Position numbers and translations under genes: made by a program | Notes under the pieces: generated by a model | What the model was told of the DNA's origin: nothing | Database searches by the model: none | Seen by the model: the letters and a program-made list of their open reading frames with translations, nothing else | Source of the DNA: Lasiosphaeris hirsuta | Taxonomy: Eukaryota; Ascomycota; Sordariomycetes; Sordariales; Lasiosphaeriaceae | Direction: 5' to 3' | Length of the DNA: 64,000 nt | Assembly: GCA_030549175.1 (NCBI GenBank) | Contig: JAUKUA010000002.1 | Location: 5,518,001 to 5,582,000, forward strand | Shown here: piece by piece, positions 10,401 to 21,093 of the stretch | Position numbering within the stretch: the first letter of the stretch is position 1 | Layout: every line of letters starts with the position of its first letter

Positions 10401-11916
10401 TCTCTCTTACAATGTCGGTGTCATCATCATTGTCATCGTCAATTTGCTCTCCAGCTGCATCCTCGCCGTCATCGTAGGATGGAAGCTGGGCCTGGTCCTC
10501 GTCCTTGGCGCCCTACCCCCGCTGGTCCTTGCCGGATATATACGGATCCGCCTTGAGTTCAAGCTCGACGACGACACATCGGCACGTTTTGCCAATAGCA
10601 CGGCCATCGCATCCGAAGCCGTCCTGGCGATCCGCACCGTAGCGTCCCTTGCTCTTGAAAAGCAAATAATTGATCGATACGAGGCGAGTCTGCGCAATGT
10701 CGCCAAGACGTCGCTCAAGAGTTTGGTGTGGACCATGTTTTGGTACTCGCTGAGCCAGTCGATGTCATTCTTGGCTATGGCACTGGGATTTTGGTAGGTT
10801 TATTGCCGTGCCATCGAATGCCTGTTCTAACTCGTTAGGTATGGCGGACGACTCTTGTCATTCGGAGAATACTCGGCGACGCAGTTCTACACCGTCTTTA
10901 TCGCTGTCATCTTTTCTGGAGAGGCTGCAGCGACCTTCTTCACTTACAGCACAAGTAGGACCTCCGCAACATCATGATGATGCATTTCACTGCTTCGAAC
11001 ACGCCGCTAACTTCTTGCAGGCATCACCAAAGCTCAGCGCGCCGCTAACTACATCTTCCGACTCCGGAACTCGGTACCTCCCGAGAACAAGGATGACAAC
11101 CCACCGATCACCGAAAAGCGCGGCGAAGGCGGCGTCCAAATCGACACCCGCGACCTAGAGTTCGCGTATCCAGGCCGTCCAACCGCCAAGGTTCTCAAGG
11201 GCGTGTCCCCGCAGGTCGAGCCGGGGCAGTTCGTCGCCTTTGTCGGCGCCTCAGGGTGTGGCAAGACGACCATGATCAACCTGCTCGAGCGCTTCTACGA
11301 CCCGACCTCGGGCACCATCCTCTTTGACGGCATCGACTCGGCTACTGTCCACGTCGGCACGCACCGCAGCGCCATCGCACTGGTGCAGCAGGAGCCGGTG
11401 CTCTACCAGGGCTCAATCCGCGAGAACATTGCGCTGGGCGTAGCCGAGAGCGATGATCCGGCAGCGGTGTCGGATGAGGACATCATTTCCGCGTGCCGCC
11501 AGGCAAACATCCACACCTTCGTTGAGTCGCTGCCCGAGGGGCTCGCGACGCCGTGCGGCTCCCAGGGCCTGCAGCTTTCCGGCGGGCAGAGGCAGCGCAT
11601 CGCGATCGCACGGGCGTTGATCCGGAAGCCGAGGCTGTTGTTGCTCGATGAGGCCACGTCGAGCTTGGATACCGAGTCGGAGCGGGTGGTGCAGGCGGCG
11701 CTGGATGCTGCGGCCAAGGGCGGGGAGGACGGGTTGGGCGTCAGGCGAACGACGGTGGCGGTGGCGCATCGGTTATCGACGATCAAGGGGGCGGACCGCA
11801 TCTTTGTTTTCTCGCATGGGCGCGTCGCGGAGAGTGGGAGCCATGAGGAGCTGTTGGAGGCCAGGGGCATATACTATCAGATGTGTCTGGGGCAGAGCTT
11901 GGATCGGGCGGCGTAG
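7420..11916 (+). CDS. Full-size ABCB (MDR/Pmd1-like) multidrug exporter, 1299 aa, 9 exons
   Basis: Exons: 7420-7593, 7773-8617, 8689-9115, 9172-9327, 9375-9954, 10020-10195, 10264-10793, 10839-10954, 11021-11916; total 3900 nt, in frame throughout. The order is TMD1-NBD1-TMD2-NBD2. NBD1 has Walker [10 protein letters not shown] (about residue 433), signature LSGGQKQR (about 548), Walker [13 protein letters not shown] and H-loop AHRLSTI. NBD2 has GASGCGKTT (about 1077), LSGGQRQR (about 1186), [12 protein letters not shown] and AHRLSTIK. All catalytic motifs are intact in both halves, so an active ATPase is expected. The family exports hydrophobic drugs, lipids, peptides or pheromone across the plasma membrane; the substrate cannot be told. 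Introns are 45-179 bp; intron 1 carries a long T tract and intron 2 GGGAAC repeats. Confidence 0.92.
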
Positions 11917-12157
11917 GCCGGGTCGATACCTTGCGATACCTTGCGATACCTTGGGCATTCACAATATTGGGGGGCTAGAGCAAAGGAATACCATCAGCCC
12001 GTGCCCCTTTCACCCCGTGAAACCGTGCCGCAGCGCCGCCCAACACGTTGTTCCTCACAATATCACTACTACTACTACTACTATCATTTTCCAATTCAAT
12101 TAATATTTAAGAATACCTAAGGCAGTCTCCAGCCATGTCGGCCTACCAAAAGACGCC

Positions 12158-13175
12158 TTAGTTGGCTGCGCGATCGTACCAATAACCATTTGAGGATATT
12201 GGGGGATAATTGCACTGGAACTCGCTGCTGTCCCACCCAAAGCTGCCCGTAGTCCCAGTCATGCAGTCATACCTTGTTGTCCCGTCCCAACTGAGGAAAA
12301 ACTGAGTACAAGTAGCGTAACTCGCGCATAATGCAGCGCAAAGCTGGAAGACAGTGTCAAAGTCGGCCGTTGGGGCTTGAAGGCCGAAATCAAGGGTGTT
12401 GTAGTTGAAGGGGACACAGTGGGTTGTGTACGCCGTCACAAATATGAACGACTCCCCTACTATGACCACGGGGGCCGCGGTAGCCGTCGAATCCTCGGTC
12501 ACGGTCGCCGTCTCGGTTGAGACGACGGGGGAGACGGTGACCTCGGCGACGTCGGTGCTCGTCGACGTCGAGATGCTCGTGTAGGCAGAGGTCGCCGTCA
12601 CGGTTGGGGTGCTCGCGGTGATGTAGCAGCTGCAGGCCGTGGAGATGGCCGTGGCCGCAAAGGTTTCGAGGGCTGTGCAGCGGGGGTCAGACGCGTCTCT
12701 TTCTGGTCCGAGAAGGGCAGAAACAAACCTCCAGGAATCTCGACGCCCTCTCGGGCATCAATGATGTGGCGCTTGACCGGGGTAACGTCGCGACCGTAGA
12801 CTGTCGAGGTCCTGAATCCCCAAAGTCAGAAGGGGCTTGCTTCAATCTCATGGATAGGTGGGTCAAGCTGCGGGCCACCTACAAGGTTTTTGTGCTCGTG
12901 TGGATTGTTGTGACACTAGTCGTTGCTGTTTGGGGTTCCGTGACGGTTTCGGTGACCGACGTGATGACAACGGTGCCGAGGACGGTGCTGGGGAAGACGG
13001 TGACCGTCTCCGTCTCGATGCCGAGGAAGCTGGAGCAGAACTCGGTGGCCGTGACATCTTTGAGGATGGAGAGAATCGGGTTTCTCTTGCACTCGCAGGG
13101 CACGCGGGCCGTCGCTAAGACGGGCGCGAGGCCCAGCAAGAGCAGGAGAGAGCCGACAGCGCCGTCAGCATACAT
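12158..13175 (-). CDS. Secreted Thr-rich protein with PAN/Apple-like C-terminus, 296 aa, 3 exons
   Basis: Exons 13175-12883, 12811-12729 and 12672-12158 join in frame (891 nt); both introns have TCTGAC-type branch points just before the acceptor. The N-terminus is a signal peptide (GAVGSLLLLLGLAPVLATA) followed by a short Cys-containing domain (PCECKRNP ... ATEFCSSFL) and Thr/Val-rich linkers with the segment TSTVYGRDVTPVKRHI. The last 100 residues hold spaced cysteines (THCVPFNY ... CAALCASYATCTQFF ... YDCMTG ... FQCNYPP), resembling the PAN/Apple-like modules of fungal surface proteins. It is probably extracellular or wall-bound. I do not recognise a named family, and the function is unknown. 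Confidence 0.65.
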
Positions 13176-15256
13176 CTTGGAGGTTTCTCACTTGGGGCGA
13201 GCTCCGGAGCCCACACACCGGGACCGTCGGTTCGGGTCGCACAAGCTTATAGGTCTTCTTCCTTGGAGTCCCGGGGACTGGGATCAGGCCGCTTAACCCA
13301 GTCGCCAACCCGTCCCCTATCCACCTCATCGTCCGCGAGTCTCATTTCAAATGACGTGCAAACGGTCTAGCTCTGTCCCCTTAGCTATGCGGCTGACACA
13401 CTAGTCAAGGCCTTGCCGTTTTAGTCTCTGCGATTTAACCCAAACCACTCATTTCCCGGTTTTTGTTTAAAATTGCTGTTGGGAGATTCTGGCTTTGCAC
13501 AAGAGGCGCGTTGCGAAGGTGTGCCTCGCAGGGTGAAGAACTTGAAGACCAATCGGTATCCGTCGGTAGTCTTGCTTATGAAGCCCCTGTTGATCTTTGC
13601 TGACAAGTAGATAGCCTGGTACATACATACCCGAGGGAACTTTTTGGAGGAACCGGTAGGTATGCAAGGCACCACCTAGCCCCATCCGTAGCGCTGTAGC
13701 CTGTGTGCCCCTAGGAAGGTTACTGTGTTTGCAGGGTCTGCTTCAGGCACGATTTGCGAGATTAGCAACCCAAGATCTTACCGCACCAGACCACACTACT
13801 CTTTCCCTCGCTACTTTTATCCCTTTCTCGGCGGATGGTATCGAATCGAACGGGACCTCTCCTGTTTCGAGAATAAAAGCGCGTGCCATACAGTAGAGAC
13901 GCATTCTGGCCTGTGGAATTTGACACATGGGGTTGTGAGCAAGAAGGTGGGCAGCAACTTTGCAAATTGAGGCTCTGCTTTCGTTACCGCGGCTTGGTCA
14001 GGTAGGCAAGCCCATTCCCTGAAGAATCCTGGATAACTGATGTCTGGCCACACAGAATAGGGTAGCGGAGTGGAACATGGTCGGTCGACGAGCGGCTGGC
14101 CGACCATATTACTAGGGCGTAACGTCCTCACGTGGCCCCCTAGTAGGGAGCGCGCCGTGGATAGAAAGTGGCAAAGACGCCGTCGGCCAGCCGCAGGCAC
14201 TGGGAGGAAGCGCCGTCGGCCATCGCTGGAGATGCCTAGGACGACGTTGCCCCTGTCGTGAGGTATGGTTGCAATTTTGGGGGGTGGGGGGGAGGGGCTC
14301 CTTGTTCTGGTGATAACGCTATATTTGCGCTTCCGTTCGTACCTTACTTTGTCATCCTTGCTCTAATGGGTATTTTAGACAAAAGATATAATTCCTTTAC
14401 CCTTCCATCCTTGCAACGCAGCAGCAGTCGGGACTTACACCACTTGGCCGGTTCTGGACAAGGAGAAATATGGACTGCAGCCCGTAGAGTCGTTGCATGG
14501 GCAGTCTCCCTTTCTAGGCCAATTGGTGCCTGCCACCAGCCGGTGGTGTCATTTTCGCGGTGAGGTACCGCAGAAGCAGAGCTGTCTGTTAGTAAGCCTT
14601 AAGACAGATAGGCAGTACCTACCCTACAGGTGCCCAGCGGGCTGCCAACAAACGAGACTGCCAGCATATCGGAAGTACACTGGCTTGGGGAACCAGAAAG
14701 ATAGGCTGTGGTATCCGTAGGAAACAACAAAACCTTCCCCGCACAGCCAAGCCTCGGGCCAGGCTTACTTACCTTGCCCAGCTCTTCCCGTGCTGACCTC
14801 ATCCTTTGGCCAAGCTATGGTCCCCCAAGTACCGACCTCTGCTTTGCTGTTAGAGGTGGTAGTAGAGAGGCCAGCTTTTGCACGTAAAAAAAAATTAAGG
14901 TTCATTAACAGTTCTGCCTCCGCAGTACCTGCAGCAATAGTCCCGCCTTCTTTTCCATCCTCGTCCGGCAACCGCTGTAACCACTTGCTCTCCTCTTTTT
15001 CCTCTTGGAGCTGCAAAGCATTCACAATTCCTTCCCGCTACTCGGATTCCGCGAGTCCGAAAATGGCCTCAAACCCGCGCATTGTCGCTCATATACGACC
15101 CAAGTTGTTGGTACGGGCAATAACTAAGCAAGCACCAATTCCATATTCTCATCGAGTGCCCGATCCGTGGCATTGTATAAGACCCGAGAGGGCAGTTCAT
15201 TGTTTTCTGCCAGGAAGGATGACCCGACTCACGAGAAAGCCGTCTTTTCGCCCGCA
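13176..15256. other. Intergenic, no supported gene
   Basis: About 2.1 kb without an open frame that shows domain signatures or coherent exons. Short frames here overlap on both strands and look random. The last 200 bp serve as the upstream region of the carboxylesterase. Confidence 0.5.
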
Positions 15257-16762
15257 ATGCGCCTCGAATCAGCAATTCTCACGGTGGCAGCCGTCTTAAG
15301 CTACACAGACGCGCGCCCTCACCAAGACCTCTCCGTCCGGACCAGTGGCGGCCTGGTGCACGGCATCGTTGACGGCGCTACACCCGCTGTGCGTCAATTC
15401 CTCGGTATCCCGTATGCGCAGCCGCCCACCCACAACCTGCGGTTCGCGCCGCCGAAGCCAGCGCTGCCATTTGGAGAGCTAGAGGCGAAACGACTGCCCC
15501 CCAGCTGTTTGCAGTACATGACCAACCACCCCCTCATCATCACTGAAGACGTTCTTGAGTTCAACATCAAAGGTTTGAACGGTACTGCTGGCCCTATCAG
15601 CGAGGACTGTTTGACCCTTAGCATATGGACGCCATGTGGCAAGACAAAGAATCTGCCTGTTGTGATGTTCTTTTATGGGGGAGCCTTTGCTAGTGGCGGG
15701 GTTGATGTGCCGTACCAGTTGCCAGCCCATTGGATACAGCGGACACAGAGCCACATTGTCGTGTCATTCAATCACCGGGATAACATCTTCGGCTTCCCCA
15801 ACGCCGCTGGAATCCCCCTGCAGGAACAGAACGTCGGTCTTCTGGACCAACGGCTGGCCATCGAGTGGGTACGTGACAACATCGCGGCGTTCGGAGGGGA
15901 CGCGAATCGGATTGGGATCTGGGGCGAGAGTTCCGGTGGGTCGGCCATTGCCTACTACAGCTACACGTACAAAGACGACCCCATTGTCAATAGCTTAATC
16001 ATGGACTCAGGCAACGAGTTTATAGACATTCTGACCGTGGACCCGGCCCATGGCAACTTCACCTACGTGGCCTCACAGCTCGGCTGTGGCAACCTCAGCC
16101 CCGTCAAAGAGCTTGCATGCATGCGTCAAGTCGACGCACATGCCATCGAGGACTTTATCTACACATACTCTGAAGCAGGAAGAGCGCCCCTCCTCACCTT
16201 CTCCCCCGTCGTGGACAACCGCACCGTCTTCACAAACTACACGGCCCTCGCCCAAGCCGGGGAGATAGCCCGACTTCCGGCGCTGATCGGCAGCAACGCA
16301 CAGGATGGGGTGCTCTTTGAGCCGTACAGCCCCGATGGCGTAGATACTGTCTCCGCGGACCTGACAACCGCAGTCTGGTTCTTCTGTCCGACCTACCAGT
16401 CAGCCAAAGTTCGCATCGCGGCGCGCACGGGCCCTGTATATCGCTACTTGTACGCGGGCAACTTTACAAACGTCAGCCCCCGGGCCTGGATGGGCGCCTG
16501 GCACGGCGCCGAGCTGCCGCTCGTGTTCGGTACGCACCCCCTGTATCGTGGCGACTCGACTGCGCTTGAGTACGCGACGAGCTACGCGATGCAGGACGCG
16601 TGGGTTACCTTTGTGGCGACGGCGGGGAGGAAGTCGTCGGTTGAGGGCTGGGATGCGTGGGACCATGTCGATGGTGGAGGGGTCGTCGAGTTTGGGAACG
16701 GGGCTCCGGCGAGGTTGATAGATACCGCTGAGATGGAGAAGAGTTGTGGTTCATTGCAGTAG
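15257..16762 (+). CDS. Secreted type B carboxylesterase/lipase, 501 aa, intronless
   Basis: A single exon. The ATG at 15257 was preferred over an upstream in-frame ATG at 15167 because it places a signal peptide (MRLESAILTVAAVLSYTDA) at the N-terminus. Family marks in order: EDCLTLSIWTP (about residue 115), the oxyanion block VVMFFYGGAFASGG, NVGLLDQRLAIEWVRDNIAAFGGD, and nucleophile elbow GESSGGS (Ser near residue 225; the common form is GESAGG). The catalytic His is probably in GAWHGAELPLVFG (about 415), and the acidic residue is likely in SNAQDGVLF (about 348), where family members more often have Glu. Fungal members hydrolyse esters of lipids, plant or xenobiotic compounds. Predicted to be extracellular; substrate unknown. 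Confidence 0.85.
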   Translation: MRLESAILTVAAVLSYTDARPHQDLSVRTSGGLVHGIVDGATPAVRQFLGIPYAQPPTHNLRFAPPKPALPFGELEAKRLPPSCLQYMTNHPLIITEDVLEFNIKGLNGTAGPISEDCLTLSIWTPCGKTKNLPVVMFFYGGAFASGGVDVPYQLPAHWIQRTQSHIVVSFNHRDNIFGFPNAAGIPLQEQNVGLLDQRLAIEWVRDNIAAFGGDANRIGIWGESSGGSAIAYYSYTYKDDPIVNSLIMDSGNEFIDILTVDPAHGNFTYVASQLGCGNLSPVKELACMRQVDAHAIEDFIYTYSEAGRAPLLTFSPVVDNRTVFTNYTALAQAGEIARLPALIGSNAQDGVLFEPYSPDGVDTVSADLTTAVWFFCPTYQSAKVRIAARTGPVYRYLYAGNFTNVSPRAWMGAWHGAELPLVFGTHPLYRGDSTALEYATSYAMQDAWVTFVATAGRKSSVEGWDAWDHVDGGGVVEFGNGAPARLIDTAEMEKSCGSLQ

Positions 16763-16871
16763 GGGTGTCGCCCCTCCGCTCGGGCTTGTTGGAGAAGGAG
16801 TGAGCTCCATTGTTAATTACTCAACTCAGTCCTAGTTCATCCAATCTTAGCTCAACCCAACACGCTGATGA

Positions 16872-17633
16872 GCGGGCTTGGGGGCCGATCCCGCGATCCT
16901 CGCCGGCGTGCCCCTCAAGCTGCCCAACGTCATCTGCTGCCACGAAGTCGACGACGGCATCCTGTGGAAGCACACCAACTTCCGCACCGGCAACGCCGTC
17001 GTGACGCGGTCGCGCCTCCTCGCCCTGCAGACCATCAATCACCGTCAGCAACTACGATTACATCTTCCTCTTCTACTTCGGCCAAGACGCCTCGATCCCA
17101 CTACGAGCTCCGCGCAACCGACATCCTGTCGACCGCCCCTATCGCCATCGGCGATACAGCCCCCTACGGCGCCGTCGTCGCGCCGGGCGTACCCGCACCC
17201 TTCCACCAACACCTCTTCTGCCTGCGCATCGACCCGGCCCTCGACGGACCCCGCAACTCGCTCGTCGTCGAGGAGTCCTGCACCGCGCCCTTCTCGTCCG
17301 AGCTGAACCCCTACGGCGTCGGGTACATCACCACCACCTCCGCCACGATCACGCACGAGGCGGGGCTCGACCTGGAACCACGCGGCTAGCCGCACCTTCA
17401 AGATCGTCAACGAGTCCCGGGTCAATCTGGCCACGGGCGGGGAGGGGATCGCTTCGTGGATTCAGGCACGGCGGGAGGGAAAGGACGGGGAGGAGGGAGA
17501 GAAAAGGGCTGGGGTGAGGGATGAGGATATCGTTTTGTGGCATACTTTTGGCAGTACCCATCATCCGAGGGCGGAGGACCGGCCGGTCATGCCGTGCGAG
17601 AAGATGGTGGTTCGAGTAAAGATGGCTGTGTAA
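16872..17633 (+). pseudogene. Copper amine oxidase, 3' fragment with frameshifts and a deletion
   Basis: The conceptual product matches the catalytic C-terminal part of copper amine oxidases: LPNVICCHEVDDGILWKHTN, FRTGNAVVTRSR, then SNYDYIFLFYFGQDASI, whose Tyr is the topaquinone precursor in the N-Y-D/E motif. After this come the FHQHLFCLRID copper-ligand motif, NPYGVGYITTT, and the tail DIVLWHTFGSTHHPRAED ... MPCEKMVVRVKMAV. Three single-base insertions break the frame (about 17036, 17098 and 17387, the last creating TAG). Some 60-80 codons are missing between NLATG and GEGIASW. Everything upstream of LPNV, well over half the enzyme, is absent. It cannot encode a working oxidase. It lies directly behind the carboxylesterase. 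Confidence 0.85.
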
Positions 17634-18233
17634 ATAATGGGAAAGATGGTAACAGCCTGTTGGAGTGGGATAGGATTTGGTCAACGCCATGGTCGCGCAC
17701 CAGTTACTCCCGGATTTAGAAACTTACCGCATCCATTACTGCGTACACAGTATACTACTGAGCGGGAGGAACAACCCGACCGTCAAATCTCGCAGCAACC
17801 CCAGCGAGAATAAAAAATGGGAACTGCCGCTAGTATGCAGGCGACTGTGTAGACCGTGTTTCCCCATCGGGGTAGGTTCAGGGGACCAGCTCTCATCCGC
17901 GGCCGCTAGGTCTTTGACTTGGGGGTTGCCTGTCGTCTTCTACATGCTGAAATGCGCTACAACTTGATAAGTGGGGAATACAGTGAGATTTTAAGGAAGG
18001 TGCTTCCCCCTAGCCTTTACGGCGTTTGCAGCCCTACGAGTGGTTTTTTAAGATGGGGTGTTCTAGTAGATGCCCGAAAAGCCGCAGCACCTCCCAGGGC
18101 TGGTGACGTGACGATGACCCAATCAATGTCGGTATACCTTTCACACACGTGTGTTCTTCTTCTGGGCGGCCAGTTGAACCCTGGCAACCTGGCATTATGA
18201 TGCAGCCGACGTCAAGAACCAAGGGCGCTAGAT
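17634..18233. other. Intergenic up to the LINE insertion
   Basis: No gene seen. It ends at the left copy of the 13 bp direct repeat that flanks the LINE. Confidence 0.5.
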
Positions 18234-18246
18234 AAAGCCCGGCTTC
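18234..18246. repeat. Left target-site duplication of the LINE
   Basis: aaagcccggcttc, identical to 24727-24739. The repeat brackets the two LINE ORFs exactly, as target-primed reverse transcription would leave it. Confidence 0.65.
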
Positions 18247-18409
18247 CACAGCTCTTCCTCCTCTTTTTATTTTTTCGAAAGAAACGGACCAATCACACAC
18301 CTGGGACTTTGCTACCCCAAACACCAAGCCTACATCACAACCTCGTTCGCCTCCGGGCACTCCTCTGCACCCGCTGACAACCTCGCGCACCACCCGCGCG
18401 GCTCCCAAA

Positions 18410-21093
18410 ATGGCGCCCGAGCAACGCCCTCCCAACGCCAACCTCACGAGCTTGTTCTTACAGCTCAAACGCGAACGCGAGGCCGAGCACAATGCGATGT
18501 GTACGGTCTTCGAAGCCATGACCAAGGCCCTCGACCAAGGCCTGAGCCAGATCCCCCCGGGGAAAGCGTACGAGAGGTACGCAAACCCGATCGCGCAAGG
18601 TCTCCAGGAGATCCTGCACAGTCTGGCGATGGGCCAGACCCCCAAAATCCCAGGCTGGGAAGCCCTCCCAAGCCTGACACAAAGCTCGGCCCCATTGGAG
18701 CCAGCACAACACCAACGGGCCACTGAAAGGAGGCCACGCTCGCCAACCCCCCGTCGTGCCACGGCCAACGACGACACACCCAGCGAAGGCACGCCCTCGC
18801 CACCTCCCCCCCGCGCCCGAGCCCTCGGCCCGAGCACCCCCATGTCCAACCAGAAGGCACAAGCCGAATGGGAGACAGTCGTGGCCAAGGGCCACAAGAA
18901 GGTCGGCTGGGCCAGCGTGGCTGCTGGCGCCGCCAATCAAACCAAGTTGGTGGACCTGACCCACACACCAACTCCCAAGGCCGCGGGCAAAACGGCCAAA
19001 ACCCCCCGAGGCCCCAGGAGCCCCAAGCCCCAGCCACAGAGGCTGGTGCTCAAGGCTCCCGAAGGCCACCCATGGAACAAGGCCTCCGCGGGAGAGGTCC
19101 TATAGGGCCTAGGCACCACCCTGGGCGCGATACCAGCAACCGTGCGGCCCACGGTGAAAGGAAACGGATGGACTGTCACCCTAAAGAAGGGTGAAGAAAC
19201 GAGTAAGGCTATCGAGAAGGCCGAGAAGGTAGGCCTCTCCCTGGCAAAGGGCGGAGACTGGGACTCCTACATCGTAGGAAAAGTCCCCGAGAAGGTACCG
19301 ACCCTACGGGGACCGGAGACAGCCGTGACGGAGCTGATGATCCGCCAAGAAGCCGCCGCTACTACGGGGGTCATGCCGGTCAAGGCCGTCAAGACCACCC
19401 ACGGCAGCTGGATCGTGTCATTCGACACAAAACCGAAGACCCCCTTCTTCAGGGTCTTCAACTCGACAATGGCCTGCCATCTGGAGCCAAGACGGAGGGT
19501 CCCCAACTGCATGGGATGCTTCGAATTCCACTGGCAACGGGACTACATGTCTAAGCCTTGCTGTGGGGAATGCGGTAAGCGGGAGGACAGGCACGTGGAC
19601 GGCCACATGTGACCCCCCCAGTGTCCCAACTGCCTAGGACCGTACAAACCGGAACTGTGGTACCTGTGCCCGGCGAGGCCGGTAGTCAAGGATGGCGGCC
19701 TCGTGTTCCTGACGACGGAGTAAAGAAAGGCGACCAAGGTAGCAGGCATGAAGGCCCGGGACCAGTTCAGGCGTATAGCCAGAACTAAGGAGATGCCTAA
19801 GGCAGAACTGCTACGACAGTCGAAGTCTATCACTCCAGTAGACTTAAAGGACACCGAGATCGGCAAAGCCTGGGAGGATGCAAAAGCCCGAGCGGACAAG
19901 GAGGCCATCAAATGGCAGGGCCTCGCTAAGGCGGCGAAAGAAGGTAAGATCGTCCCCCTAAACCTCAACGACCCGGTGAAGGGTATCCAGGTATAGGGAA
20001 CCTACATCACCGGAGGAGAGACCGTCCCTCATACATACTATATAGGCCCCGCCGCCTAGGACGGGAGAAGCCAAACCACCTCCCTCAAGATCTCTCCCCT
20101 ATGAGGCCTCGTAGGTACCCCCCTGGAGTACTTACTACCCAGAGAAGTCGTGGAATCGGTAGAATCCGATATCTACGGCGTAACCCCTCCCCCCCCCCCC
20201 CCGCCACAGGGCCCTACTAAAGCAGACAAGGCCCGAACACCGGAGGAAACTAGGGCGCTGATCCGCCAGTACCAGGTGGACATGGCCCTACTTAAGTACC
20301 TACTCGACAAGGCAACGGAAGTACATAAGCGCTTCGACTACCAGGACGTCCCAACGGCGGACTAGGCCGCGGACATGTTTAGAAAGAGAATTAAGGAGGC
20401 GGAAGCTGTGATCCTCATAACGTATAGAAAGATCTTAGCCGAAGTGGTAGTCCTAGATGTCTGGGGTACGGTAGACGAAATGCTAGGTAAGGAAGCTGGG
20501 GCGTGACTAACAATCCCCCCTATATATACCACAGCGCCCGGGGGTTACGAAGACTAAGTGTTACTCGACGAGACAATGGAAGATGCCGGCCTCGGAGACG
20601 GCTAGTATAAAACAATGTTAGGCCTGGCCCTAGAGGACGTCGCCAACTCAGAGACATAAGGTGACAGGGCCCAGCTCCAAAGAATAAAAGAAGAGCTGAA
20701 AAAGGCGAAGAAACAGTATCCCGAGGAGGCACGGCTAAGGGAAGAAGTCTACAAGGCGTAAGAAGATCTCTTCGTAACCCGGACCGCCATAGGTCCGGAC
20801 GACGGGAATAGCCGAGAATCCTCCTGGGACACGGACCCCTAGGTACAAGCCGAACTCTAACGACTGACGGAAAAGAGGACTATAATAGACCTCACAGGGA
20901 AGTCCGCCTCCCTCCCTCCCCCATCTCCGGCTAGCCTAACCAAACCCGGGCAGCTATACCCCCCTAAGGGAAGGTTGATAGCTAGACGGTCGAACTCCCT
21001 TCCCAGAACGACCTGCCCCGCCTCCCCCTTACTACTAGGCCCCCTGAGGCCGAGTAGGGTAAGGAAGCCCACGGAGAAAGTGTTAAATGCCTA
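18410..21093 (+). pseudogene. LINE ORF1 (gag-like) with RIP-type stops
   Basis: Starts at ATG 18410 (ccaaaATGGC). One frame runs to TAA 21091-21093. It begins with a Lys/Glu-rich helical segment, then Pro/Ser-rich linkers. A Cys/His-rich nucleic-acid-binding region follows at about 19507-19670 (CMGCFEFHW, CCGECGKRE, CPNCLGPY). Downstream are long charged helical stretches, a polyproline run at about 20185-20205 and a further acidic region. In-frame stops include TAG 19103, TGA 19610, TAA 19721 and TAG 19994, with many more beyond 20360. Since the phase never changes, substitutions rather than indels did the damage. ORF1 proteins of this group coat the RNA. Confidence 0.75.
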
